A stretch of 64,000 nt of DNA from Macrolepiota albuminosa (Eukaryota; Basidiomycota; Agaricomycetes; Agaricales; Agaricaceae): positions 372,001 to 436,000 of the forward strand of contig JAMWFC010000111.1 in the NCBI GenBank assembly GCA_027475525.1, read 5' to 3'. Position numbers and translations under genes: made by a program. The notes under the pieces were generated by a model, which was given only the letters and a program-made list of their open reading frames with translations, searched no databases and was not told the origin of the DNA. Of the stretch, positions 11,957 to 24,486 are shown in pieces; within the stretch, counting starts at the first letter, position 1, and every line of letters starts with the position of its first letter.

Positions 11957-12448
11957 ATGGGCAAAGGTGTGCCCGCGTGTGGCTTGCCTACTCTAATATC
12001 GTCTAACCTAATTTAGTTCACGGATCCTCGCTCGTGCTGGTAAAGTCAAGTCGCAGACTCCAAAGGTAGAGAAACAGGAAAAGAAAAAGACACCAAAGGG
12101 CCGTGCCAAGAAGAGGATTTTGTACAATCGCCGGTGAGTACAGGTGTTATATCTCATGGGAGCACCCTCTTATCACTGCTGTCAGCTTCGTTAATGTTAC
12201 TACTCTACCTGGTGGCAAGCGCAGGATGTGAGCGAGTTTTCTCTATTTTTTTTTCGACCTGGGGCAATCATCGTCTTTGGGTTCTGCCACGATGATACCC
12301 ATAATCAAAACATAGTTCACACTGAATTACGACATGTTGATACACAATCATCCAAGTCTTTCGCTCCTATCTGATTTATTTGTTGTCTTCTTTTGTTTCT
12401 TGATGCTGACCCTTTTACTCTCGTAGGAACGCCAACCCCGAGAAGTAA
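11957..12448 (+). CDS. RPS30: 40S ribosomal protein eS30
   Basis: Small basic ribosomal protein. Four exons: 11957-11966 (MGK plus one base), 12017-12133, 12186-12227 and 12427-12448, with introns of 50, 52 and 199 nt. The family sequence is plain: [20 protein letters not shown], then [20 protein letters not shown] and the end GGKRRMNANPEK. In exon 2 the conserved VHGS is read in one frame and LARAGK in another. One base is missing at about 12026-12027 (TCC CTC expected, TCCTC present), so as written the frame breaks right after VHGS. Because eS30 is essential, a sequencing/assembly base deletion is more likely than a pseudogene. The last intron is four times longer than is typical here. Confidence 0.88.
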
Positions 12449-13021
12449 TTCTGTTCTACGCCTTGAAGATAGCAGAAGGGAGTCTATTGTTGGATATGGT
12501 ACCAGGTCCCTCGATGATTATCCTTCCTTCCATCTATTACTCGACGTTCGCCGTCCCACATGCTAGATTATGCGCAATCCAGCATATACTCCAGTGATCC
12601 TCGATCTTGCACCAGTTGGGCTTGATTACGTCAATGTCCAGCTCCCATAGAGTTAATTTGACTCGTTGGGCTGCGTTCTGAGTCACCTTGATATGCTGTT
12701 GAGATTACAACGTACGCGGCTATTAGAGCACCCCGTATCGTGTAGTTCTGTGTCATGTGTTGGTAATTTGATGCGTCTTGCTTTAATATGATGATTTGCA
12801 ACATTTGATATGGAGACACCAAAATGGGACGTTGGTTGATATTGCTCGGTCACGGGGTCTTGCACGCGAGCGAGTTGCCTTTTGTCATTATACGCGTCTT
12901 GTGCTGGCTTTCCAGTCTCCTTCAAGGATTATACCACGTTCTCTTGATTCCCTACACTCTGCCTCGTCATTTGTTTTAATACCTTAGGCACACCACGCCG
13001 TCATAGCGACGGGCTTCACGT
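12449..13021. other. Intergenic between RPS30 and the myosin gene
   Basis: About 570 bp, with no convincing gene. Short minus-strand frames (12631-12925) lack motifs. It should contain the RPS30 3' UTR and the myosin promoter. Confidence 0.4.
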
Positions 13022-16000
13022 ATGCCCGTACCTCGACTATCACAGAGCGCAGAAGCTGCTCGCGCAGCTGCTGCACAGGCAGAGTTCAACGAGAAGAAAT
13101 GGGTTTGGGTTCCAGATGCTAGAGAAGGGTACCTTGCAGGATGGGTAAACAGAGAAGAAGAAGATGCTGCTGAAGTCGTAATGGCTGCTGGAGGAGAGGT
13201 CTGACTTCTCAGTCTTTCGATCTGCTTTGCGGATAGCTCAATGAAGTCGTATGTCTTCTAGTTTCGACGGGTACCTTTTGAGTCGCTATTCAAGATGAAC
13301 CCTCCCAAGTTCGATCGCGTCGAGGATATCGCAGACCTGACGTTTCTAAACGAAGCAAGTGTTGTACACAACCTTAGACTAAGGTATGGTTCTGGAGCAA
13401 TCTATGTAAGTGCTGGATGTCTTGACTCCAAGAAGGTCGATTGATCTTTCATTGTAGACCTACTCAGGCTTATTTCTTGTAGCCATCAACCCATACCAGA
13501 ACCTCCCACTTTATACGGATACAATAATTCAACAATACCGCAATAAACGTAGAGACGAAAATCCTCCACATATTTTTGCCGTGGCCGAACGTGCTTGGAT
13601 CAACATGGGGGAGGAACGAGAGAATCAGAGTATATTGATCACGTAGGTATTGAAGGCATTACCTTTCCCTTGAGCCTAACTCCATTTTAGTGGAGAATCT
13701 GGCGCAGGAAAGACGGAAAGCACGAAGAAGGTCATTCAGTATCTTGCGGCTATCGCCACCGACGCTCATTTGCCAACTACTCCATCTCATTCCCGCTCCC
13801 CTACTCTCGGCAGTGTACCGTCCTTTGTTTCTATGCCTACCGCCGGTCTCCCCAGAAGCGACTCTCTTCGTCGCGGCTTCACAATTTCTCAAACTCCTAC
13901 TGGAAGCAGCCTGAATTCGAAAGGTCGCCTCGGCCTCCTTGAACGCCAGATCCTGCAAGCCAACCCGATTTTGGAGGCTTTCGGAAATGCTCAAACGCAA
14001 CGTAACAATAACTCCAGTCGTTTTGGAAAGTTTGTCCGTATTACCTTTGCTCCAGACGGCAGCATTGCTGGTGCAAACATTGATTGGTATCTCTTGGAGA
14101 AGAGTCGAGTTGTAGTGAGGAGCGAAGCGGAGAGAAATTTCCATGTGTTTTATCAATTGCTCTCTGGTGGTGAGGCATTGAAAGGTGAGAAAGCTTGATA
14201 CCATTGATGACGGATGTCACTCAGAGATTTTCAGAACAGCTTTTGTTAAATGGAAGTGTTGAGGATTACGATTATCTCAATAAATCACGACGAGAAGTGG
14301 ACGGCGTGGACGATCGCGAAGAATGGAACGCTTTAAAGGTGTGAGTCATCATCTAGAGCCCCCGTCAGTCGACGAGCCTTTTTGCTTTCAGACCGCTTTA
14401 GATGTTGTGGGATTCTCCCTCACCGAACAGCTCGACTTGTTTCGTATTGTGGCAGCTATTCTCCATATTGGCAACATCACCATTACTTCATCCCGATCCG
14501 ACGATGCCATATTACCTGATCCATCCCAGGCTGAGCGCGTTTGCCATCTGCTTGGCATACCCATCGCTGAATTCACTCGTGCTGTCCTTCGTCCGCAAGT
14601 CTTGGCTGGCAGAGAATGGGTTTCGCAAGCGAGGACGCGTCAACAGGCTATTGATGAATTGTCTGCCTTATGCAAGACTCTTTACGAGAAATCTTTTGGA
14701 TCTCTGGTGGACCGTATTAACCGCGCTCTCGATCGACCCTCGTCCAAGTCCACTTTCATTGGTGTTCTTGATATCGCCGGATTCGAAATTTTCGATATCA
14801 ATGGCTACGAGCAATTGCTTATCAATTACACCAACGAGAAGCTACAGCAGTTCTTCAATCACCATATGTTCGTCTTGGAGCAGGAGGAGTATGCTCGCGA
14901 AGGTATCAATTGGGATTATGTGAACTTTGGGCTTGACCTCCAGCCCACCATTGATCTCATTGAATCGAGTGGGAACGCGATTGGAATTCTCACCTGTCTC
15001 GATGAAGAATGTATTATGCCTAAGGCTACAGATTTGACGTTCACCAACAAGTTGAATTGGATGTGGGCTGGTGACAATGGAGAGGTGGAGGAGGCGCAAC
15101 ATCCGGGCCGTGGGAAATATGAACCGTCCAGGTTTGAGCAGGGCTTCATTATCCAGCATTATGCGGCGAAGGTGGAATATAGGACAGACGGTTGGTTGGA
15201 GAAGAATAAAGATCCTTTGAACGATAACCTTACACGAGTTCTCGCTTCATCTTCCGAACGTTATGTCGCGTCACTTTTTGCGGAGTATGTGGATCCACCC
15301 TCCGGGCCTGGTGGTGCTGGCAATATATTCACCCAGGGCAAGAAGCGCACTTTAAAGAAGGGTGCCTTCAGAACTGTTGGCCAGCGACACAAGGAGCAGC
15401 TGTCAAGTCTGATGCTCCAGTTGAAGGGCACCCAACCTCACTTTGTGAGATGTATCGTGCCAAACCCTAACAAGAAGCCTGGTCGTGTCGATGTCCCATT
15501 AGTTCTGGATCAATTACGCTGCAACGGTGTCCTGGAAGGTATTCGCATTGCCCGGCTTGGCTATCCTAACCGTCTACCATTCGTTGAATTCCGTCAGCGA
15601 TACGAAATCCTTACACCTGGTGTCATTCCCCGTGGCTACATGGACGGGCGTGAAGCTTCAAGACGGATGGTGAACGCGTTGGAACTTGACGAAGCCATTT
15701 ACAAGATCGGAACTTCGAAGGTCTTTTTCAAGGCCGGTGTCCTAGCTGAGCTCGAAGAACGTCGCGACCTTCTGTTGTATGACTTGTTCTCGAGGCTCCA
15801 GGCTGCCGCGCGAATGTCGACGGCTCGAAGGCAGATTAAGAAGGTGTTGAATCGTGCTATTGCAATTCAGACCATTCAACGAAATGCAAGGATATATGGA
15901 GATCTGAGAGAATGGCCCTGGTGGCAGTTGTATACCAAGGTATGGTTTTTTGAAAATTTTTTGGTGCTTAAATTGATCGTTGAGTCAGGTTCGGCCACTG

Positions 16001-19000
16001 CTTGCGGCTACTCGGAACGACGATGAGCTTCGAAAGAAGGAGGCTGAACTAGCACTCATTAAAGAACGCGCTGAACGAGATCAGAAGGAAAAAGAGGCTT
16101 TGGAAACACTTAAAATGTCTCTCGAGGCTGAGAAGAGGAAGGTAGAGGACAAGCTAGAAGCCGAGCGAGCACTTGCCTTAGACAAGGATGGGCTTCTTGA
16201 AAGAAGCAAGAAACGTGAAAGCGACTTGGAAGATGAAGTGGCTGCTCTGCAATCAGATTTAGATGAGCTGGATTCACAACTCGATCGTGTGATGAAGCAA
16301 AAAAAGGAGGCTGAGGAAAAGTATGCGTCTCTTATGCAGGCATTTGACGAGGCGGCAGAGCATCTGGTCCGTCTTGAGGCTGAAGGAAAGGAATCTGCCA
16401 CTCGGGAAGCTGAGCTCAATGGTTTATTGGATGTGGCTCGGGAGGAGATTAATACCATGCGTGGACAGCATGATGAACTTAAGAAGATGCGTGAAGAGTC
16501 GAAGAGCTTGGTTTTACAACGCGAGGAGGATTTGGCGCGTGCAAAAGAGAGGATGGATGTGGCTGTCAAGGAACTGGAGGGCAAGCTTTTACTAGAACAG
16601 CGACAAAGGTACGACATACATCCAACCACCATCTTAGTGATTAGCGATCAGTTAATTGATATGTGGTTAGGGATTCTATCAAGGGCAAGAACGATGACTT
16701 GGAAGCAGATACGCGGAAGGCTAAAGAACAGCTTGCTGAGATGGCGCGTACGGCCACAGAGTATTCGACGATGATTCAGAAGAAAGAGGAACAGATCACT
16801 AAACTCTCAGCGCAGCTTGATTCCTCAAAGGCCACTAATAGCAAGGCATTGAAGGAGATTATTGAACTCCAAAGTGATATTGATACTTTGGTCGCAGAAC
16901 TCGAAGCTGAGAAAGGAGCACGAGAACAGGAAGTAACTGCTCGAAAAAAGCTTCAAGAGGAAGTTGATGAATTACGATCCCTGATGGAAGCGAAAACGAG
17001 CGAGGAAAGTCGTCGTAATGAGGTGGAGAAACGAAAGGAAGAGGAACTTGCGACTTTACGCGCCGAGGTTTCCACCCTTCAACAAGACCTTGCTGACATT
17101 CGCCGTGTAGGCTTAGAAGCGCAGAGCAAGCTCAAGCTAGAGTTGGAGTACTCTGTGCGGGAGCACAACAATTTGCTCCAGAGCCATAAATCACTTTCAG
17201 ACCGCGATAATGCCACTCAATCTCAGTTAATGAAAACCAAAGCGGCTCTGTCTGACCTGGAGAAAGCCAAGCGATCAGTTGACTCTGAGCTCCAGGCACT
17301 TCGTTCTCGTCAACACGATTACGAGAATCAACTGGCAGAGGCCATTAAAACGAAAGAGGTAGGAAAATAACTTGCACTGGTTGGATCATAATGACTGGTA
17401 ATTGCTTTCAGGCCCTTGAACGCCAGCTTGTTTCAGCTCAGGCGAAATACCAAGATTTTGAAGACGTAGTCCTTGAATTTCAACGTACACAGGAATCTCA
17501 TACTCGCCAGTTGGAGACGACGCGGAAGCAGCTGGAAGAAGAGTCAGCCAAACGTGCTAAGCTTGAAAAGATTACATCCAATCAGAAAGTCGAACTGGCC
17601 AGACTTAAAGATCTCAATATCAAGATGGATCGCGAGTTGAACAAAGCTTTGGATGATCTCAAAGCACGTGAGTGGGAGATCAAGCAGCTTGTCTCGAAGC
17701 AGGACAAGACGATTGTGGAACACGTGCATGTTTTGGAGGAAGCCAAACGTGTCACGGATAATCAACTCAGGGAGGCACGGTTGGAGTTAGAGAAAAACGC
17801 GGCATATATTCGATCTCTTGTGCAGGCCAAGACACGATTAGCTGGTGAAGCCGAGGACCTGGTTCGGGTGACGGAGAGAGAACGTGTAGAGCTGCAAAAG
17901 AAGGAGAAAAATGCGAAGGCTCAAGAGGAGAGGACGGTGAAAGCACTAGCCGAACTTGACAAGGAACGACGAGGTAAAGAGGAAGCAGAGCTGCGATCAC
18001 TCCGGTTACAGACAGACCTCCAAGCTGCCAAGCAGCAGATTGTGGAGCTTACGGAGCAATTCACGCTTGTACAACAGTCAAAGGACAAGCTGGAGGCGGA
18101 GCTCGATCGAATTGCGGACGAGACTGAGACTTCACATTCAGTCGCAAAGTTCCAACGTCAATATGAGGCTCGCATCGCGGAACTTGAAAGCCAGCTAGAG
18201 GAAGCAGAGACCGCTCATGTCACAAGCGCAAAGATCAAAGATCGTGTGGAAAAGCAGCATGCAGAGATTCGGCAGCTTATTATGAGCAATGGTTCGTCCG
18301 ACGGTGACTTCCATACGAAATTGCTCTTCGAGTTACAGCTCGCCGATGACGCCTTGGCAAAGGAGATGTCTGCTCGAGCTAAAGGCATGCGTTCAAGTGG
18401 GGCTCATGAGCTACAAACAATGTCCAGTCTCACACCAACTAAACGAGCATTGAACGCGAACTCAGATCGTGCAAAAAACGCTGCGTCGCCTTCAACCCAC
18501 TCTTCGGATAAGCAAGTCAAGGCACTCAAGCAGCAGGTGCAAGTTCTGGAAATACAAATGGTAGCGTCGGAACGTGTCCGTCAACACCTAGAAACATCCA
18601 TACGTGAAATGACATCAGATTTGGAGAACAGTGACGGCTCGAAGCAATTCCTACAGCAGTATCGTGCAAGACTATCGAAAGAAAATGCGAGGTTAGCAGA
18701 GCTTTTAGAACAAGAAGCAGAGGCGCGCCGGGTGGCTGAGGCTGCACAGATCGATGGTGTTCAGGCGATGTGGATCAAGTTCCAGAACACGATAGATTCT
18801 GAGCGAGACAGTTATGCTCGTCTTGAAGAATCTAGGAAAGCACTTGTAAGCGCAAGGATCTTTCGACAAGTCGTCAGTACTCAACCTTTCTGAATTCCTA
18901 GCTTGTACAGCAGCGTACTGCACAAGCAGAGGTCGAAGCTCAGCGCGCTCAAAATCGCGAAGCTAATCAGGCGAAGAAACAATTGCAGTCGGAGGTGTCT

Positions 19001-20946
19001 CAGCTCAGTGAGCAGCTTGAGATCGTAAAGAACGAGGTTTTAGGTTCGGATATCGCGAATCTTATATATTTACGATTATGTACTAACTAAAATGCCCAGA
19101 TGCTAAACGCCAGCTAGCAAAGCGACGACAAGAAGATGAAGTGAATGCACATTCCTCCTCTGCAGCAATCTCAGGTACTGTTTATCGTACCCATAATACC
19201 CAAATTAGCTTCATATGTTCAATAGAGTTGCGCGCTGTGGTTGAAAGCTATAAGGCTAAGGAACAATCATATCAGGAGCGCTTGGAAGCTACAGAAATTG
19301 CCCGTGCCAAGGCAGCTCGCGGCGAAGCGTTTGGTATGTCACTTCAATCAGATGGGTAAGCACTTCCTTCTGATTCTATCCTCAATAGCTCGTCGTACCC
19401 TCGCCGAGACGGAAAAACTACAGTCCGAGAATGCAACTTCTCGTACGCTTGCAGAAGACCGATTAAAGGCTGCCCAGTCACGTATCAAAGAAATGGAGGC
19501 GAAACTGGAGGAAGAAGGGCAGGAGTCGTCTGGTGTTGCGATAGCGAAGAAGCGCTTGCAGGATGAGTTGGATGATGAGCGAGAGCAGCATAAGAAGGAT
19601 CTTGCAGAGCGCGATTTTTCCGCAGATCAAACGAGAAAGAAATATCAGGGTACGTGTTTTAGTATGAGTGTGGCTTTCTGTTCTTCATTTTCTGCCCAAC
19701 CGTAGCCGAACTTGCTCAACTGAGTGAAGGTAAGGCGACCAAGAGTTTGTTGAACATCTGCTGAGTCCTTTTTTGTCCTCAAGAACTACAATCTCAGCGG
19801 GACTCTATCAGCCGGCTTCGTGACGATAATAGGAAAATTCGTTCGGATTATGACGAACTACAATTGCGCCATGACGACGAGATTTATAACAGCGGTGGGT
19901 GGAAGAAAGAAAAGGAGCGGATGGAGACCAAGATCAGCGACATCAACAAGGCATACGAGGCTTCTATCACTGCACAGGCTGAACAGCAAACACAAATAGT
20001 GGCATTACATTCCCAAGTCAGAGAACTGCGCGGCGTGCTTGACGATGCTGAGGCGGATAGGGCTCTCTTACAAAAGGCTCGCCGGGCTCTTCAGGCAGAG
20101 CTTGAGACGATTAAGCTTGACCATGTCGACACGAACAAGATGTCCTCTGATAGAGAGTTCCAGAGGCTCCAGCTGAAGAAGCAGGATCTGGAGCGATCAT
20201 TGGAGGAGCAGGAAGACCGGGTGGCTTCTGCCTTTGAGAGGATGAAGAAAGCAGAAGCATATACAAATGAGTGTCAGATAGAGCTTGGTAAAGTGAGAGC
20301 AGAGAACTCAGAGCTGGATCGACTCAATGTATGTGACGCTTCTTTCCATTTACTATGATCTTGGTTATTCACCGAATTGGGTCAGGCGAACTTGGAAAAG
20401 CAGGTTAAAGAGTTGAATGTACGCATTATAGACCTTGAAACGAGATCGTACTCAAATTCACCGCGCCCGCCCACAATCTCGCGGAGGACGGACAGCCGCA
20501 ATGATGAGCTTAACAGCCAGCTTATCAAGGATAGAGAAGGCTCACGCATACAGCGCTCTGCTGACAAGGTTGCACGAGACCCCAAAGTCCAGCTCGTGGA
20601 AAGCGACAGGGCACGTATGAAATTAGAGGAGGAACGTAGAACTTATGAGGCACAACTGCAAAGTCTCCGACATGCGATGGACACCATGGTACGTTTTGTA
20701 GTCTGGCCCTGATTTGAGTAATTGGATTGACCAAATCCAGCAAACGGAGGAAAGTAATTTGACAGCCGCCAAACGAAGGGCTGAACGAGAGGCCGCCGAT
20801 TACAAGCAGAAATTCCTCAAGTATGTTACCAATTCTTCGACCGCTGGCTTTGACTAATCTTTCAATTTGGAAGCTTGGAGCGAGAGCTTGAACGACTGCA
20901 TAATCGCCTCGAACGACCTGCTGGTGCTGGGTCTCCGAGGAAGTAG
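13022..20946 (+). CDS. Class II (conventional) myosin heavy chain
   Basis: Actin motor of the cytokinetic ring/septum. Eighteen exons can be placed in phase: 13022-13198, 13262-13405, 13458-13642, 13691-14184, 14235-14338, 14392-15939, 15989-16608, 16671-17358, 17412-18845, 18902-19043, 19100-19174, 19226-19333, 19389-19649, 19706-19729, 19784-20328, 20386-20688, 20741-20820, 20874-20946. Their sum is 7005 nt, i.e. 2334 aa. Motor marks are an SH3-like N-terminus, KMNPPKF, the P-loop GESGAGKT across the exon 3/4 junction, switch [11 protein letters not shown], switch II DIAGFE, and the SH1/SH2 region [19 protein letters not shown]. One IQ-like helix ([14 protein letters not shown]) precedes the head-tail junction [14 protein letters not shown]. 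The rest is a long heptad-rich coiled coil. A Ser/Pro-rich insertion of about 60 residues sits after the P-loop (loop 1). There are no frame breaks and no 77-bp duplications. Confidence 0.96.
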
Positions 20947-21421
20947 AATATTTGATCCATGGACAGTATCGTACTGACTTCTGCATCCCCATATTGTGTA
21001 TCTTATCCATGTCTGTATCTTTACGAGTCGCTATGTAACAAATTTAGAGAGTACCATGCATGGCTTCGATGGACGGACCACCCGTGACAGATCATATATA
21101 ACAGTAAGTCTTTCGGGAAAAGAGTACTACGATTCTACGCCGTGAAAGAGGCGAAAGTAGGTCGCTCGTTGAAGACATTGGAAAACACCCCACTCAGTTT
21201 CCAGAAGACGACACACGGGACATACCTTAGCAGGCTGAGGTTGACAGTGTTACAACCTGCGTGCGTAGTTACAGAATCAAGCAAAGATCGAGAACCAGCG
21301 ATCAATATTTATATAAGCATAGAATTGCACGAGTGACTATATCAGACCACCAACACCCGTCCAGGAAGAAAGAAAAGATATGTTGAATAAAACAACTTTA
21401 GCATGTGAGGTCTATCGAAGT
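20947..21421. other. Convergent intergenic region
   Basis: About 475 bp between the myosin stop and the stop of the convergent priA-like gene. Nothing recognised beyond short random frames. Confidence 0.4.
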
Positions 21422-22604
21422 TTAAAATGGGACATGCTCAAGGCCGTACTGTGCTGCGAGAATAAAGGGATCTCGATCCTCGACATAGACGCACGAGGAA
21501 CCTGACTCGGTGGGTTCCAACTGGTAACCAGGCATGCAACGATGGACTGAGCATCTGCCTCCAATGCAGGAGACGTCCGCCACCCCTTGTATCGCAGTAC
21601 AGTCCACGCCCTCTGGAGCGGTATCGTCACTACCGTAGAGGGATAGAGCACATCCTCCACCTGCGGAGAAGTCATCAGCATGAGTGATGTTTCGATTGCA
21701 GGAGTCGACAAACAGCTCTCAAGCTCCGTTTGAACATCTAAGCACTCCCAGGAGTTAGGACCTCGCGCAGGAATTGCGCACGCGGTGTACCCTGACGGGC
21801 AGCGTTTTCCACGTAAAACATCACGCTTGGCCAAGTGTCCGCTTGGACAATTGTTGAACACCCCGCACTTCCCATTGCATACTGTGTGAGGAGGATTGCA
21901 AACACACTGAGTAGGTTTATTGGCGGGGTAGGGGACGTATCTATAGGCAGGACCCAGTTATTTTATTTAAAGTCGCAAAAGGCAGGACAAATGGGTAAGC
22001 GCACCCATCTTTACAGGTGAAGCCACAAGGATTACCGTTCTGACACTCCGGAACAGCGTGCGTGGGATAATGGCAGGTCTGTCCAGGACAGTTCTTGACC
22101 TGAAAATTGAAAAGTTCTGACACTCCGGAACAGCGTGCGTGGGATAATGGCAGGTCTGTCCAGGACAGTTCTTGACCTGAAAATTGAAAACAAAAAACAA
22201 AATTTAAGAGTCTGCAATTACATGGGAGTATGCTTAAAGACTAGGGCTTACAAGGTCAGTTAATGCCTGCGTGGTTACATCCTTCCAACAAGTGCCACCG
22301 ACGCGACTGCAGATGATTGCGTGGCCATGTAAGATGGGATAGAGGATAAACAAAGACAATCCTCTGTGACCAGAATGGATAGGCAAAGAGAGAATTTCTA
22401 CCTTGGAGATAAACGTACTGATGTGTCCGAGATTTACGTGCTTCCCTTGGTTTTGGACAGTCAAATCAGCATCGACCTCGCCACACATGTCGGTAGCAAG
22501 GGTTAAATCATCCCGTCTAGTGACATTATCTTGTTTCCAATGACGATGGTAGGTAAGGATACAGTGATTGCAAGTGCAGCAGTCACTACTTGATAAATGC
22601 GCAT
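21422..22604 (-). CDS. priA: priA-like secreted cysteine-rich protein
   Basis: Homologue of PriA, first described from Lentinula edodes primordia; the molecular role is unknown. Reading leftwards: a hydrophobic start (MRIYQVVTAALAITVSLPT, ATG at 22604-22602) suitable as a signal peptide; then TRRDDLTLATDMCGEVDADL; CLCLSSIPSYMATQSSAVAS; TTQALTDL; then Cys-rich modules NCPGQTCHYPTHAVPECQN, CVCNPPHTVCNGKCGV, KRCPSGYTACAIPARGPNSW and ELESCGGC; and the end VADVSCIGGRCSVHRCMPGY with stop at 21422-21424. Splice joins at LGHI/KDCLC (55-nt intron) and at the ESC/GGC junction are phase-consistent. Two single-base frame slips (near 22535 and near 22283) remain unexplained by introns. A 77-bp duplication (22037-22190) also repeats an exon start. 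Either sequence errors or an early pseudogene. Confidence 0.78.
22037..22190. repeat. 77-bp exact tandem duplication no. 4
   Basis: Copies 22037-22113 and 22114-22190 are identical. They cover an intron end and the following exon start of the priA-like gene. Probable assembly artefact. Confidence 0.95.
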
Positions 22605-24486
22605 TTTGTGTATGCGGGTTTACTGCTGAATAAGACGGGGAAGGGAAGGAGGGGAAGGAAGGGTGAGACAACACAAATCTATCTTGAGGATTTATGAACC
22701 ACGTTAGGACTTACATATTCTAGGACGGGTAACATAACGACCTGAGATCAGGGGTACAAAGTCACGTATCAGACAGGACCAAGAAGACAACGATATGCAA
22801 ATAGGCGTTGGTCACAACAATCGCTAGGACGCCTGTACTGAGCTTCAGGTCACCTCCTGGAATGTCGGATTAAGACAAAAAGTCATCCGATAATCAATGC
22901 CATTTAAATGCTCTATTCGATGAGTGAGTTGCTTCATGTGTATAATGTCGGTAGTGGGGATAAGTACCTCATTTACGTTGATACTAGGCGCTGAAGAAGG
23001 CCTGAAGAATCTTCCATGTGTACGAAATGGGATTGGAATGCACCGCGGCAGTTGATCATCGACGTTTGATCCCGACCTCGGTTGATGAATAACGTGAAGT
23101 ACTGCTAATTTGTCGAGGTCCTAATGATAAGCACAAGCAAGAGGCCCACAGCATTTGAGACGGTGTTATCAGCTATATTGTGGTGTTTTTGCGATTAACA
23201 ATGTTGCTTGTAGTAGAAAGCGATGGATGACTCAGTACCAGGACACAGGAAAGCGAATATTCATCGTAAAATCCAGATCAGCTCCATATGCGTTGTTACA
23301 GTGATCAATCCGAGGTTGTCGGGCGGCGTTTCAGGGTGTCGAGGACAACAGATCATTGGATTAATTGAAGAGATCGAATTTTCAATCCGAGGTTGTCGGG
23401 CGGCGTTTCAGGGTGTCGAGGACAACAGATCATTGGATTAATTGAAGAGATCGAATTTAACTCAAGTTGGATTGATCGATTTAACCCAGGTCAAACTCCG
23501 ACTGGCTCGGTGAAAGTTGGGAGAATCGTGTTGGGCACGCATACGCGTTCTCGAGCATAAAAGTACGGATTAATGATAGTGCTTAAGGACGATTTACATG
23601 TCGAATTAATGCTTTGAAACCCATCAAATGTGTTTCACTAGGCTGACTTGACTTGCAGATATGAACAAGCTAAACACCAGAGGCTCGTGGGCAGAGGCTT
23701 GAGTGTCAGACAATGAGGACAGTTGTTGCGCAGCCACTTCGTTTCATCAAGCACAATGAAGTGACCGCTCCTGAGTGGTACAGTGCAGTGTCTCTTCAAC
23801 GTGTGAAAGACATAGTAACAATAACTTTCGACTGGGTTAGACTGGAACTCTTGCCTAGGGTGCTTGACGTAAAAAAACGCCAATTCCGCGAAGGGCAGGA
23901 GACGCACCGGGCGATCAAGGAAATTAATTTTGAATTCTCAATGGAGAACAGGAACCGGTACCTTGAGCGCGCTCACTCGAAGAACCATATGCAGGACAGA
24001 TTAAGCTTCGTATGCATGACTGAACTAGAACTCCACTAAGGTCGATTCCTTGACCATATACTGAAACAAGCGGCTCCTGAAAGTACAAGAGAGATCCAGT
24101 AGGTGAGATTGAGCGAACGACTGAGCTTTCCATTCTTGTTACAAACCTGAGGTTATGTTGGTGTGTTTCCATAGGAACCTCCTGGTTGATTCACATGACA
24201 GGGATCGGTGATCTCCGGCTGACACCTGGGGCAACGAAGTCCTTCTACCGTGAAGATTCCTTAAGCCTATGTAACCCGTTGAATTGGGAGAGATATAAGA
24301 CATGTTTCTGCAAAAATATTGATTGGTCCCGAATATGATGTGATACGCGGCGTCCGGATAAAAGAGAATTTCTCCTTTTCAATTCGCTGAGGTAAGGCGG
24401 CCCAGTAACAAAAATACCGCATCGACTTTCAAGCGGATCGCAATATTTTGTTCAGTACATGGCTCAACTTGAGCGGTACCCCTATC
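22605..24486. other. Intergenic, 1.9 kb, no gene recognised
   Basis: Between the priA-like gene and the divergent SPX-RING gene. Frames of about 90-108 codons overlap each other on opposite strands at 23638-24039 with no recognisable domain, so neither is called. A 77-bp duplication lies at 23305-23458. Both promoters must be here. Confidence 0.35.
23305..23458. repeat. 77-bp exact tandem duplication no. 5
   Basis: Copies 23305-23381 and 23382-23458 are identical, in intergenic DNA. Same period as the others. Confidence 0.95.

Noticed and set aside
16081..16632. Long minus-strand frame (183 codons) opposite the myosin tail
   Set aside because: Low-complexity Ser-rich shadow of the Glu/Lys-rich coiled coil on the plus strand.
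23638..24039. Overlapping frames of 89 and 108 codons on opposite strands
   Set aside because: No domain, no splice partners, and each is the shadow of the other; neither can be preferred.
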